A stretch of DNA of 64,000 bases from Mesostigma viride (lineage: Eukaryota; Streptophyta; Mesostigmatophyceae; Mesostigmatales; Mesostigmataceae): contig RPFO01000076.1 of assembly GCA_009746045.1 (NCBI GenBank), forward strand, positions 4,705,775 to 4,769,774. The letters run 5' to 3'. The position numbers were made by a program, and so were the translations under genes. This document shows positions 1 to 11,782 of the stretch, one piece after another (within the stretch, counting starts at the first letter, position 1; each line of letters opens with the position of its first letter). The notes beneath the pieces were generated by a model, which did not search any database, was not told where the DNA came from, and saw only the letters and a program-made list of their open reading frames with translations.

Positions 1-1033
1 AGTCCCATTATCTGGAGAAAGAGCCTAGAGAAATTCTTGAAGAATACTTGTGGGTTCTGTGTCTCCAGTGGATCCCTGTTTGTTCCAAGGGTCCTACAAT
101 GGCCTTCCTGTCTTTGCCTCACTGCATGGTGATGACCTGCATCTCATAGGTCCACCAGACTGGGTTGAGGCTGTCTTGGCTAAGATCCAGAAGCGGTTTG
201 AGCTGGGTAAGATACAGCACATGGTGGAGAATGAGCCTATGGTCTTCTGTGGCATGCAGGCTACGTTGTTCCAAGCCAAGGGCTCGTGGTTCATCAGGAT
301 GGAGGGTGGTAAGGACTACCCACAGCAGATTGTAGATGCATTGCAGGAGCCCATCACGCAGGCTAGGTGTGCTACCATCAGGGGCATGCTGGCATGGCTT
401 GCAAGTATATGTGCCCCTGACTTGCTGGTTCTGAGTCGACTTACTGATTCCCAGCTGGTTGAGGTGGGTGCTGAGAGTGTGGTGCAGGCTGTCATGATGT
501 CTCCCCCTCTCATACTGGGTCCTGTGGATTTGTACAAGCCCCTTGACATGGTTCTCTATGTAGACAGTTCTATGGACAATAGGAAGGTCACAGAGGTCAG
601 GGGCCGGGCAGCAGCATTAGTTACCCTGGAGCAAGATCACACCTCACTTGTTACCTGGTACAGTCGGTTGCAGAACAGGGTTACACCCAGCAGTGATATT
701 GCTGAGTGCAGGGCAATCTGTGAAGGGCTGCATACTGCTCTTTACTTGAGGGAGCTCTTCTACCAGCTATGTCAAGTGGCTTCCTGTAGGTTGCAGCTGC
801 ACACACTGGTGAGGACTGATAGCATGGGCATGGTGCAATTTGTGCACAGGCAGCTGGCCAGGAGCAGGGACCTTGACTACTTGTTGCTCAAGGAGATGTC
901 CTACCTAGCTCACATTGAACATGTGCCTGGTGTGGACAACCCTGCAGATGCCCTCACCAAGCTGGAGGAGAAGGCGGAGAGGCAGTACCCCCTGCTCCGT
1001 GGGCTCATGGACCCCTTACACGGGCGGCCATAG
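1..1033 (+). pseudogene. E1 copia-like pol, 3' part (RT and RNase H)
   Basis: The segment encodes the end of a Ty1/copia-type reverse transcriptase followed by RNase H, and is cut by the window edge. The RT active-site box reads LHGDD (residues 25-29 of the frame opening at 50). RNase H acidic residues are visible in YVDSSMD, AECRAI, RTDSMGM and VDNPADALTK. The first 50 bases encode SPIIWRKSLEK in another frame, so there is a one-base frameshift near position 50 when compared with the sister copy E2 at 2686-4014. The reading frame stops at 1031-1033 and about 1 kb of non-coding DNA follows before the 3' LTR. Its role would be copying element RNA to DNA in cytoplasmic particles. Family assignment is firm; activity is unlikely given the frameshift. 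Confidence 0.85.
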
Positions 1034-2038
1034 AGACCAGGCCTTGCTTCAGCTTGGGTGCCCCCAGTGGGCTGCTTGACCAAAGTACCAAGTGGTGACT
1101 GGTGCTTACTGGTTGACAGCCGGTCCTTCAGGGTTAGGTACACCCTCCTGGACAGGAGTTGGTGTGGAATGTCACTCCTACCAGCTGAGAATCATGCCTG
1201 GCCCTCCCCATGGGGTTCAGAAGAGTCGCCAGGACTTAAGTCGACGCCTTTGGCCTCAAACAGTTAGGCCATGCAAGGGCAACCCGAATGTTGGTTCTTA
1301 CAGGTTGCTGTATATATGTTTTCTAGTGCTTGTTTCCAACCTGTTGCTAATAAAGAACCTGGTTGTGTGACCATGTGGAACATGGTTGCCAGGGGGCCAC
1401 ATTCTGGGTTATATAATGCTTGAATAAAACATAATCATGTCATGTCATTCTCATGTTGTTCCATGGTTGTAATGTTTCTCTTGTGTAAAGTTCCAGGTCA
1501 CCTATAAACCTGGAGGTTGGGGTGGGGTTCAATTCCCCAGCAGAGCCACAGCCTGGCATGAGTGATTCCTGGGCTTAACACCCAGTGAAGACATGGGCTC
1601 CCCAAGGAGGCAGTATTTGTAGGTGCTACCTGAGTCTCTTTGAGCAAAGGGAAAGGCTGGCCAAGGCGGGCGCCATAAGAACGGGCGCCTGTGATAACTG
1701 TGAAAGATCAGGAACTCACAATAGTACGTTCTTGGCATCCTGTAATCCCAGCCATTGGACTAGGTAATGTGCCTTGACTTTAATCTAGCACCAAGTTCCC
1801 AAGGAAAGGTTGGGAGCTGACCAAGGGGTCAGGGGATAACCTGGGGTGACCTCTGATTCACTGGCCAGTACACCTAGCCTGGTCCAAGGGCAGATATGTT
1901 GTTACCCAAAGGAGGCAGGAACCTGGGCCCTCAAAGGTCTGATCAACCTCAAGGGACCAAGCGGTCTGTGGCTGAGTGGGCACAAGCAAGGTTAGGTTTG
2001 TTTCAAGCTGGTCCAGCTCCAAAAGAAGAAAGGGTTGG
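1034..2038 (+). other. E1 3' non-coding region with polypurine tract
   Basis: No coding frame is evident. The block resembles E2 4015-4952: both carry the AATAAA-rich stretch near 1350-1430 / 4310-4400 and several purine-rich runs of the type AAAGAAAGGGTTGG. The last of these (about 2021-2038) ends directly at the LTR and is the probable plus-strand primer. The long spacer between RNase H and LTR is shared by A and B. Confidence 0.6.
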
Positions 2039-2685
2039 AGTTAGCATTTTGGGCAACCAATATGCTAAGTGGATGCAGTTTGGAAAGACCTTTCCAACGC
2101 CGTGCTGACCGCCTGAAACAGACAAGGGACGAGAAAGATATGAGGTCCCGAAGTCCTAGCCGTCCGTGGCCGACTAGGTACAGTCCTCTGGTATAGTGGA
2201 CAGGACACGTGGCAGGCCGTGCCTGCACAGGCTTAGCCTGACTATCACGTGACTGTGGTCCACGTAGACCAGAAGAGCAGCAGCCTGTGACTGGTGGACT
2301 ACAGGAACTGGCACAGGTCTGCAAGGATACTAGGCCTTGCAGGCTTGTGACAGGTCCTGTACTTCCTAGGTTGCAGAGTCTAGGCAAATCCAGTTCGTCC
2401 TGGCTCTGCACTGATGCCAGTGGACGTTGAGGATTTGCTTGCCTGCCTGCACGTGCCTCGTCACGCCGATGGGAACGAGGAACAACGCAAAGGATATAGC
2501 TTGGTCATGGGGGATGACCAGCTATCTTGGCAAGCACGAACCGAAGCTCCCACATTGGACGTGGAACCGCTCACCGTGGTCGTGGCTTGGTGCACGGGTT
2601 AAAAGGTTGCTGCCTTGCAACTTTGGCTCATCCCGTTGTGTGGCGTGAGAGACCAGGAACTCACAGTTCTGGCTGATCGCTAACT
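2039..2685 (+). repeat. E1 3' LTR
   Basis: The 647-bp block begins AGTTAGC and ends GCTAACT, a perfect 7-bp inverted terminal repeat. Its start follows a polypurine tract and its end lies inside the reading frame of E2, where coding sequence resumes at 2686. Related LTRs occur at 4953 and, truncated and inverted, at 51850-52249. The right flanking pentamer is gagta; its left partner is outside the window. Confidence 0.8.
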
Positions 2686-4014
2686 GAGTACCATGGCACT
2701 GGACAGTTAGCAGATGAGGAGCTTTACACACCAGGGATGCTGCATGATACATGGAGGATTTTGTTGTGCATTTACTTGTCTTTTCTGCAGAAGGGGATAC
2801 CCTATAGCTCTGTGTTGGTAGATTTCAAGAGGGCTTTTCTTAAGGGTGATCAGCAGGAAGCACAGGATACTTGGCGCACAATACCCCCTTTCTTTGTTAA
2901 GGTGCCTGCAGTGTGGAGGGCAGAGCTGAAGACGAGGTATTTGAGGATTCTCAAAGGCGTTGAAGGCCTTAGATCGAGTCCCATCATCTGGAGGAAGAGC
3001 TTGGAGAAGTACCTCAGGTCTGTCTGTGGTCTCTCAGTCTCTCCAGTTGATCCTTGTCTGTTTCAGGGTAGCTATGAGGGGCTGCCAGCGTTTGCCTCCC
3101 TGCATGGTGATGATCTGCATCTCCTGGGCTATCCCACTTGGCAAGAGTTGACTCTGGCCAGGATCCAGAAACGGTTTGAACTGGGTAAGATCCAGTACAT
3201 GGTTGAGAATGAGCCCATGGTGTTTTGTGGAATGCAGGCGACCTTGGTCCAACAGCAGGGTACATGGTCCATCCAGCTGGAGGGTGGTAAGGATTATCCT
3301 CAGCAGATCATAGATGCCTTGCAGGAGCCCATCACCCAGGCCAGATGTGCAACAATACGAGGTATGTTGGCATGGCTGGCCAGCATTTGTGCTCCTGACC
3401 TGTTGGTACTGAGTCGGTTGACCGATTCCCAACTGGTTGAGGTGGGTGCTGAGAGAGTGGTAGAGGCTGTTCGCATGTCTCCCCCTCTCATGCTGGGTCC
3501 TTTGGATTTGTACAGGCTTTTTGACATGATGCTCTATGTGGACAGTTCTATGGATAGTAGGAAGGTCACAGAGGTCAGGGGCCGTGCAGCAGCATTAATA
3601 TCCCTGGTGCAGGAACAGTCCTCTCTGGTCTGCTGGTACAGTCGGTTGCAAAACAGGGTAACTCCCAGCAGTGACATTGCTGAGTGCAGGGCAATCTGTG
3701 AAGGGCTTCATACTGCTCTTTACTTGAGGGAGCTATTTTACCAGCTATGTCAAGTGGCTTCCTGTCGGTTGCAGATGCACACACTGGTAAGAACTGACAG
3801 CATGGGCATGGTGCAGTTTGTGCACAGGCAGCTGGCCAGGAGCAGGGACCTTGATTATTTGTTGCTCAAGGAAATGTCTTGCTTAGCTAACATTGAACAT
3901 GTGGCTGGCGTGGACAACCCTGCAGATGCTCTCACCAAGCTGGAGGAGAAGGCTGAGCTGCAATACCCTTTGCTTCGTGGGCTCATGGCCTCCAAGGGGG
4001 GAGGGCCAGAGTAG
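2686..4014 (+). pseudogene. E2 copia-like pol, interrupted 5' by E1 insertion
   Basis: Translation from 2686 is open and shows the RT region from ELYTPGMLHD onward. RT motif A is LVDFKRAFLKGD, with the catalytic Asp near residue 29 counted from the ATG at 2737. The RT box is HGDD at residues 123-126. RNase H follows with YVDSSMD, AECRAI, RTDSMGM and DNPADALTK. The 5' half of pol (integrase and protease in related elements) lies upstream of E1, beyond the window. The frame is intact to its stop at 4012-4014. It is closely related to E1 and, more distantly, to A/B. E1 landed within the RT N-terminal region, so this copy is dead by insertion. Confidence 0.85.
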
Positions 4015-4952
4015 ACCAAACAGCCTTGCTCTAGGTGGGAGGCATCCCAGTGGGCTGGGCAGCCACGTGGTGGCTGACAGCAGGTCCTTCAGAGTTCAGA
4101 CACACTCTGCTGGACAGGGGTCAGGGTGGAGTCACTCCCCTGGCTGAGAATTTCGCCTGGCTCTGTCATGGAGCTGCAGAAGAGTCTTAAGGACTTTGTA
4201 ATGGGCCTTGGGTCTTCATGGAATGGACCCTGCAAGGGCAGCCCAAGTGTTGGCTCTAACAGGTTGCTGTACATATTTGTATATATTCTCTGTAACCAAC
4301 CTGTTGCATGCTAATAAAATCCCTGGTTGTGTGACCATGTTGGACGTGGTTGCCAGGGGCCTCACTATGGGTTATAATCCTTTATAATAAAACATAATCT
4401 TGTTATTGTCATGTCTTGTTGTTTGTGATGCTCAGTTCCAGGAGCTGATCCAAACCTGGAGGATATGGGGTGGGGTTCGATTCCCCAGCTGACCTCAGCC
4501 TGGCATGTATGAATCCTGAGTTTATCCCTCAGTGAGGACATGGGCTCCCCATGTGTTGGCTAACATTTGTCAGGGCTCTCTCAGTCTTTGGAAGGATTTA
4601 AAAGATAAAGGAGGCTCCGTGGCGGGCGCCATATGAACGGGCGCCTGTGATAACTGGATGACCAGGAACTCACAATAGTACGTTCATGGACTCCTCTATC
4701 CAAACTCCTCTGACTAAGTGAAGACCTAACTTTAATCTACACCAGGTTCCCAAAGAAAGGGTTGGGATGTCATGTGGGTCAGAGGGCAACCTTTGAACCA
4801 ATGAGCAGGCCTAGCTAATATTTGGAGGCACCTCAGGTTCCAAAAGAAAGGCAGGTCTGGTCTCTGGGAGGGATCAGATGTCTGAAGGCTTGTGGGGACA
4901 GTGGCTGATAGGTTCTCAGGCTGGTCCAAGCTCCAAAACAAGAAAGGGTTGG
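4015..4952 (+). other. E2 3' non-coding region
   Basis: No coding frame is evident. The block is collinear with E1 1034-2038, including the AATAAA cluster near 4313-4390 and repeated GAAAGGGTTGG purine tracts at about 4753, 4845 and 4940. The last purine tract abuts the LTR. Confidence 0.55.
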
Positions 4953-5595
4953 AGTTAGCATATTGGGGCACCAATGTGCTAGATGGATGCAGGTTGAGGA
5001 GACCTTTCCAACGCCGTGTCAACCGCCTAGAACAGACAAGGGACTAGAAAGTTATCAAGTCCCGAAGTACTGCCGACCGGTGGGCAAGGGCGGGGCACAC
5101 TCAGGGCATAGTGGACAGGACACGCGGCAGGCCGTGCCTGCACAGGCTTAGCCTGGACTCTCACGTGACTGGGACACAGTGTACTGAGGGCTCAACGGTA
5201 CTGTGGCTAGTAGAAGCCAGTAACCAGCCAGCAGGTCTGCAAGGATGTACGTCCTTGCAGGACTGTGGCAGGTCCTGTGCTGTCCTAGACACAGGATAGC
5301 CAGAGATTCCTGTATGCTGCCTGCAACGAGGATGCAAGGCAGCGATACGAGGCTCTGGCAATGTAGCGTTGCCCAGCGTTGCTCATGACCGAGGAACAAG
5401 GATGGAACGAGGTTGCATATAGCTCGAGGCTCAACGAGGCAACGAGCGTCTTCACACACGAACCTTGGTCGTCACGACGAGTGGCGAGCCTATCGAGGGT
5501 CGTAGGCCTGGTGTGAGGATTAAGGTTGCTAGCCAGCAGCCTAGGGTCATTCCAGCCGGCAAGGACCAGGAGCTCACAAGCTCTGCTGACGAGTT
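4953..5595 (+). repeat. E2 3' LTR (right end uncertain)
   Basis: The LTR starts AGTTAGCATATTGG, directly after a polypurine tract, and aligns with the first part of the E1 LTR. The middle is diverged. The expected GCTAACT end is not clear; similarity to the E1 end fades near 5590. The right boundary is therefore approximate. Confidence 0.55.
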
Positions 5596-7738
5596 GCTGC
5601 GCAAATATTATCCATTTGTAATTGGTCTTGCTAGCCATTATAAGTGTGTATTAAGTAGCTTGGCATCAAGTCGCGGTGCCAGATATCTCACGACCCCAGT
5701 CGTGAAGCGCAATCTGCATTAGGCCACCTTGAATCTTCCTAATTCCGGCATGGTAGATCTTTCGCTACGTAGCTCAGGCTAGGAGTGTCTGGGCTGGGAC
5801 GTAACACAACCTTTCTTCGGGAACAAACCAACCTGTTCCCTTCTTCCCTGGCAGGATGCTGCCAGGCTAAGGCCGGGCATACTCTGATTTGGCACGCCGC
5901 AAAGGTGAAAACCATTTGCGTTCAGTGCCGGTCCGCGGGGCATATGTAGGTCTGCGGCCGCATAGTCGGCAACCATTCCGAAATGCTGCGGCCGGGAGGT
6001 CTGACACTGATTCACCACTTGTCATGTCTGCCTACTATTAATTGCTCAGTGCCGACCACACCCCCGTTCCTTTTTATAGCCGTGGCAGCCTCTGCTCAGT
6101 GTTGTGTTTGGCCGTGAAGTCGAGGATCCTTCGTGTGGCATGCACAATGGCTTGCCACAACTTAGGTATTGCTGCTAATGCCTATATACTAATATCGCAT
6201 TGCCACATTTGTCTGATTGACTAATCCCTAGTGTGTCACGTAGGCGCGACAAATCTGTCGACATCATAGTACTGTCTCCAGATCCATTTAGGGGGGGGGA
6301 GGAGTCTGACAAGGTTATGATGAAACGACATCAAGTGAAGGGCCAGTTCAGGTGTCAGAATATAGTACTTGACATATCTGTCTGGTATTAGTTGTCTTTT
6401 CCTTTTCCCTGCACGGCTGCTGGCCAGCGATGGCTGCCCTCAGCAGTTGGCATCATTCCAGAGGTAATACTATATGTGGAGTCTTATTGTCTTTTTCAGC
6501 TGTGCATGGTCTAAGTTGTTTTAGTCATGCAGTTGCTGTCTCCCTTCTTTCTCTTGGGGCTGGGTCTTGCCACCCCGAGAATCAGCCTGACTTTTGTTTG
6601 TATATGCCATGCTTCTGCACGACCACAAGCGCAACCGACCCATGCACACAATCTTGCAGGTTTGAGTGGCGCCCATCACGCACTCTTCGTCGCTGAACGC
6701 TGATTTCCCGGTCGCTGAACACGGGACGCCACATCAAGTAATCAATTCAGCGGTGCACGGTCTGACTGCACCATCAACATGCGGTTATTCTATGATATGA
6801 CCGAGCTGCACGCTATCAACACAGCCACCGGTTCACGTACGGCTTCTCCTGATTCAGTTGACAATTCAGAGGACAACGACTCCAAGCAACTGTGATACGT
6901 ATCGTCACGATTTCAGCATATTCTGATTTCAGCATATACGTCAAGTAACTGATCATCATCAAGCTAGTCTGGCGCATTACGCATAAGGCCAGACATCCCA
7001 GCAGCGGTCAGGACTACCTGGCAGCCTCACAAGTGCCTGACATCACAATGGATGTCTTCAATCCACGTACCAAATGGACCGGCACGATCAACGGCTATTA
7101 TAGGCTTGCCGGATCCACCCTCTACTATGAACGATGAGCGGATATAAGCATGCTCTCAAGGAACGGGTATGGGACTGTTCATGAATCTGGTGTAACCCAG
7201 GGCGGATGCCTGAAATCATATAGGCTGAAGCTTAAGGCCTGGCGGGACCAGCTCATGAACGCTCCTATAGCCCTATGTTCCATCTCAGGGCTCTAGGCCC
7301 GACCGAGGGATTCCTCGGTAGAATAGGAGGGCCTTACGCCCGCCCGGGTTCTTCGGCCCGGTAGATAGTTAGGGACCAAGGTCTTAGAGCTGGACACTTG
7401 GGCGACCTAAGGAAACAAATCCTGCCGGGACAGGTCTATCCGTGGGGAGAGTCCCTATTCGAGCGCGGCCCCCCTCCGATCGCTAGTGCCCAGGATCGTG
7501 CCCCCGATCGCTGTGGCTAGGATCGTGCGCGCCTGCCGTCCGATCGCGCCCCCGATCGTGCGCGCCCGCCTCGAATCGCTGTATAGGGTGGGCTCCAGCG
7601 GATACCCGGCTTGATGCGTGACTAAGGGAAGCCTAGGGAGAACGCAACGAGGCCAAGGTCTGGATAGCGCATGAGCCAAACTATTTGTACCCTTCGCTTG
7701 AAGGGAGTGGGCTCCCTTCCCCGATGGGGGGGGAGGAG
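5596..7738. other. Gene-free stretch, probably decayed LTR-element interior
   Basis: No convincing coding frame on either strand. A G-rich tract with GGAGG at 6292-6304 and another at 7725-7738 look like polypurine tracts. Between 7440 and 7580 there is a GATCG-rich stretch with several near-repeats. The tract at 7725-7738 abuts a probable LTR, so the preceding bases are likely the 3' interior of a decayed or non-autonomous + strand LTR element (H). Confidence 0.4.
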
Positions 7739-8452
7739 TGTAGCGTGCCGGCTAGGGTCGAACCTAGTGAGCACGAGAAAGTTTGGCAAAAGAAATATGG
7801 TATAAAAAGATACCTGCAAAAGAGATAGATACCTAGGGTGGTTTGAAGTCCATACCTTCCGGTGCACACCTCTGCATGTGTATACGAGGGTGCCGACAGT
7901 CGATATCTAGAGCAATATTGGTGACATTGGGATATATATCGATGGATGTGTGTCCGATGGCATAACGTAACGATGGTTACCACGGACATGGTTAGAGGTC
8001 GATCAGCCCTATGTTCGACCCGTAGCTCGGCACACTACAATGAACTTCAGGCCGTAACTTAGTGACGGGTGAATTTGGGCCACACGAGTGGATCAGCCAG
8101 CTGGTGCCGAGTGCCGACCTAGTGGCACTGCTTGGCATAAACGCGTGCGAGGACGATGCACAAGACAGTCGTTCGTCAATCCGCCGACTCACCCACCTCA
8201 GTTAATCTGAGCTACCAATCTATTCCTTTTAATACAATCATGTCCAACACATATCCTTGTACAATTAACTGCAATTGCAAGAATACAAGAAGGTAATTAA
8301 TATAATGCCTCTGGGCCTACGCTGTGATGACAGCAAGTAGCCCATAGAATAGTGATTCCCTTTCCTACTCAGGCAGGCAACAAACCGGGACGATGGTCCC
8401 GTAGAATAGAAACGATCTTTCCCAACGTGCCTGGCCGATGGGTTTGGCACGT
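7739..8452 (+). repeat. LTR of element H, inserted in the methyltransferase gene of G
   Basis: The block begins TGTAGCGTGCC after a G-rich polypurine tract. Two possible right ends fit as inverted repeats: GGCACACTACA at 8039 (301-bp LTR) or GGCACGTTACA at 8452 (714-bp LTR). The second coincides exactly with the point where methyltransferase coding sequence of G breaks off. A TATA-like TATAAAAAG lies at 7801-7809. The TG...CA type ends differ from the AGTT...AACT LTRs elsewhere in the window, so this is a different lineage, perhaps Ty3/gypsy. Confidence 0.5.
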
Positions 8453-9212
8453 TACACCCCCGCCCTTGCCCTGCCTGGCTCAGGCCCTGGCACTCCCAAC
8501 CCGCAATTACCAAGTCGATGGCATGATGCCTGCGCAACAACTGCTGCACCTGCACCTCACCGATGGCTCGGATATCTTGAGGACATTCCCCAAACGGGTC
8601 ACGCCATGCTGATGGCGGAAACTGCGCGGGATACTCTCGCGACAACACGCCACAGTGACTGAAGTACACCTGACGCGCCTTGTGCGATGGCTCTACCGCG
8701 ATGAGTTTACGGCACACGCCGCCTGCGGCCAAAAAGCCTGCAATGCCCCCTCCGATCCCCGCAAACAGTTCCAACACTACCGCACCCTTGGCAAAATCAG
8801 GGGCCTGCGGTAAGATTGCAGCAGAAAAATTACCTTGGGCCTCCGAGACACTCGGTTGCACCAAAGTGAGGTCATGGCTGGCCATCTGAGGAATGGTGAC
8901 GACGGCTTCAGTCACCCGCTTGCGCATAGCCAGCTGCCGCGTGGACGTCACAGCATCCAGCGACCACTGCGTGCGCATCTTGGCAATGCTCGCCGTTGGC
9001 TGAGGCAGCACCGTCCAATGCTTGTCCCACGCCGATGAGCCCGCCGCCCGTACCTCCACCATGCTGACCTCCACCACGCCCGCAGCCGCGGAAGGGTTGA
9101 GGCGTGCAGCCCCGGCTGAAGAACTGAAGCATGAGACCGGCACACTGGCCCGCTTCAGGCCAGCCCCATCCCAATCAGGGATGTAAGATGCCTCCTCCGC
9201 CCTATAGTCCAC
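8265..9212 (-). pseudogene. Cytosine-5 DNA methyltransferase domain carried by retroelement G (truncated)
   Basis: This frame follows the protease of element G. It contains the AdoMet-binding motif I (LELFAGIGGG), a motif II-like AVEPS, a DIRAIGE stretch, and a motif IV-like AGWECQGLSQAG that holds the putative nucleophile Cys. In most C5 methyltransferases motif IV reads PCQ; here it is ECQ. The remaining motifs (VI, VIII, IX, X) are absent because similarity stops near 8453, where an LTR begins; residues after that are LTR read-through. The N-terminal 120 residues have no recognisable domain. DNA methyltransferases captured by retrotransposons are known from charophytes and dinoflagellates. 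The role would be methylating element or host DNA; this copy cannot be active as it stands. Confidence 0.75.
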
Positions 9213-9660
9213 CTAAACCATGGCGCGAGCAAGGACATCCACCCCGATCGAGTAGTGCGGAATATCCACACTTGTTGACCACCAGCGCATACGCGGACAC
9301 GGTGGTCATGCTAGAGGCGCGCAACGGATTGAAAATCACGTTGACTTTAACCGCCGTCATAGCGTACGGCTTACTAGCCGGACCCTGCCAACCTGACACA
9401 GACACGGGGCTTTCCACTAAGCCACCGTTCTCGTAGGTCAGGTTCAGCATGGTGGCCAAGTCTGTGCTGATGACTAGCGGCTGAGCACCGCTATCAAGCT
9501 TGACTGCGCCAACCAACGGACATGTCACCATGTCGCTCCATACATCTCCACAGGCTCCAACTGCTTGGAACGCTATGGACGGCTCACCATTGGGGTATGG
9601 AACCACCGTGGGAACCTGGGGAACTGCACTAGTGCGCTGTTGGCTACTTGTGCTGACCAC
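9213..9660 (-). pseudogene. Retropepsin-like protease domain of element G
   Basis: The frame contains VKLDSGAQPLVIS, a D-S-G-A aspartic protease active site. An IGVDVL stretch that looks like the second conserved retropepsin motif is found in a shifted frame near 9250. The frame is continuous with the gag/zinc-knuckle frame upstream but separated from it by an in-frame TAA at 9661-9663. A frameshift near 9255 and a TAG near 9213-9215 separate it from the methyltransferase. These could be decay or recoding; three interruptions make decay likelier. The order gag-protease-methyltransferase on one transcript is what the sequence shows. Confidence 0.6.
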
Positions 9661-10713
9661 TTACGCTTGCACCACGGGCACTGCGGCCTCTACCGGCTGA
9701 CGCCCGTAGGTGACGGACTCAGAATTGCGCAAGGTGCGCACATCATGCCCATCTGCGAACAACTGGATCTCGGACACAACCGACCCCAGCCACTCAACCC
9801 CCTTCTGCCCGAAGGTGTCGACCACCTGCCGTGCTGAAAACATGGGTACGTCCACCATGAACGGCATTGGGTACACAGGCGCCAATCGCCTACGCTGCTC
9901 CAGCCCAGCAGGGTTCGCATGCTCAAAAGCAGATTGCACCCCAGCCCGCGGCATAGAAAAGGACGCGGGCAACTGCCCGGCAGGCAACATGGGTGCCTGC
10001 TGAAAAGAAAGCGGGCTGCGTGCCTGCTTGCCTTTGGTAGCCTCCGCAGCGTTGATCTCGACGTCGCCCGGCATGGGCGCCCAGAATGGGTCCTCCCGGT
10101 ACACCGTCGCGAATTGGTTGGGGGGCGCCGTCGCCTCCTCACCATGCTTGATGGCAGCCACCTGGGCTTCCATCGAGTCGGTCTTGCCCGCCATCTCGGC
10201 GAAGTGGACCGTCTTGATGCCCGCGGCTAGACACTTGTTCATCAGGTGCCACTTCGTGTCTGCCCCATGCGGCTTCGTGCAGCGGCTTGGACACTCGCGA
10301 CTAAGGTGCCCATCCTTGTCGCAAAGGTAACATTTACCGCGTGACGGGGTGGGTGCGCCCAGCGCGCCTTGCATGCCCTGCGCCTCCTGAGTCCCATCCG
10401 ATGTCGGCGGACGACCGCCTCCGCCTCGACCACCACCGCGACCCCGACCACCGTAGCCACTGCCGCCGCCACCACGACTGACACCGCCACTGCCACCCTG
10501 ACCGCCACCGCCGCTGCCCCCGTGACCGGCGTTGCCACCACCCTGAGTGCCGACATATTCACCGCGCCCCGCATCAGCCAGCCGCTGGCCACCCTTGACC
10601 GCGATGGCCTTCTCCATCTCAGCCATCTTCTTGCGCATCTCAGCCAGCTCAGACGATCGAGATACCCTTCTCGCCTTCCGCACGCTTCCTGAGCAGCTGC
10701 TTGAATGCTGCAC
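9661..10713 (-). pseudogene. Element G nucleocapsid part of gag with one CCHC zinc knuckle
   Basis: A Gly-rich basic stretch is followed by the CCHC knuckle CYLCDKDGHLSREC (CX2CX4HX4C), the hallmark of retrotransposon nucleocapsids binding RNA. About 180 more residues without a known domain follow, up to an in-frame TAA. The protein is out of frame with the capsid part upstream, overlapping it at 10649-10713. Composition is GC-rich compared with the copia-like neighbours. Confidence 0.7.
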
Positions 10714-11782
10714 AGAGAGTCACCAAAGTCCACTCCCCACCGGGCGGCTTCGGAAGATCGATGGCCAGCAGGGGCACTGCACTCCGCCATAACCGGCAAG
10801 CCTTGGTCTGCGTATAATCAGGCACTTTGCCCGCAAATGCGAGGAGCTGGTCAAGGGAGAAAGCCGGATCCTCACCCTCGGCGACGGTGAACGCTCCATT
10901 CCATTCCGCGATGGCCTTGACGTGCTCAACTGGGTACTCCAGCCGCAGTTGCTGCCACAGCTGCTCTGCCGGGTCGACATCGTAGATGATCGAGTCGAGA
11001 TCCGGTGTGCCCATGTCCGTGAGCGCAAACCAGATGTCCGTGCGATGACACCGGTCCACAAGCGCTCGGTAATGCTGGACCAAAACCTGGACCTTCTTCT
11101 TGGTCAGGTCATGGAAAAAGAGGTGAATAAAATCCATCACCATCTCATGGCGAAGAGGATACCCCGAGGCATAACGATAAGTGTTACAATGAGCTCGGAA
11201 GAGCTCATAGGCTTCCTCTAACGTCGCACCCGTGCCTGCTGAGGTGAACTTCTCGCGAAGCTCCACCTTGGGCAGCGATGGCACACGAGTGGATTCGCCA
11301 TGCACGCCGTACGGCATGCGGTGGGGTCGCTGGACGTCGTCGCCCTCACCCCATGGTATGCTGGCTACCTCCCGATCGACTTGGCCCCAGCCAAAGTCTG
11401 ACCGAGTGCCGCCAAGCCTGGGCCGCCCTGCGGTGCCACCCAACGGCGTTGCTGCCGCCGTCATGGGTGGCCGACCTGTACTAAACAAGCCACCTGATGC
11501 TCCCCCCCTGGGGGCTGCACCATACCCGCCGCGCCACGATAACGTGCCTTGGTTGGGTGCCCGTAGGTTCCCCCCCAGCGTATAAGATGCGTCGGCAGTC
11601 GACCGGGTGCCTACCCGACCGACGTTCGGCTGCAGCTCGTCATCCTGCGCCATTTCCCCGTCGCCCCGCCGTTGACCGCTTGGTCCGACGCGTGGCTGAC
11701 TGGCTGGGTTCAAGTTTGCGTAGTGGACCTGTCCCACTGCGCTCTTCGTCGAAGTGCCCGCGTTGGTCGCGCAGCGCCTCAT
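10649..11782 (-). pseudogene. Element G capsid-like gag segment
   Basis: This 377-residue frame has a helical segment (about residues 185-370) with a gag-like arrangement: ELFRAHCNTYRY, FFHDLTKKKVQ, WQQLRLEYP, FKQLLRKRAE. It lies directly upstream of the zinc-knuckle frame. No sequence motif defines the family alone; the assignment rests on position between the N-terminal coiled coil and the CCHC knuckle. Frameshifts lie at both ends (near 11780 and 10700). Confidence 0.5.
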
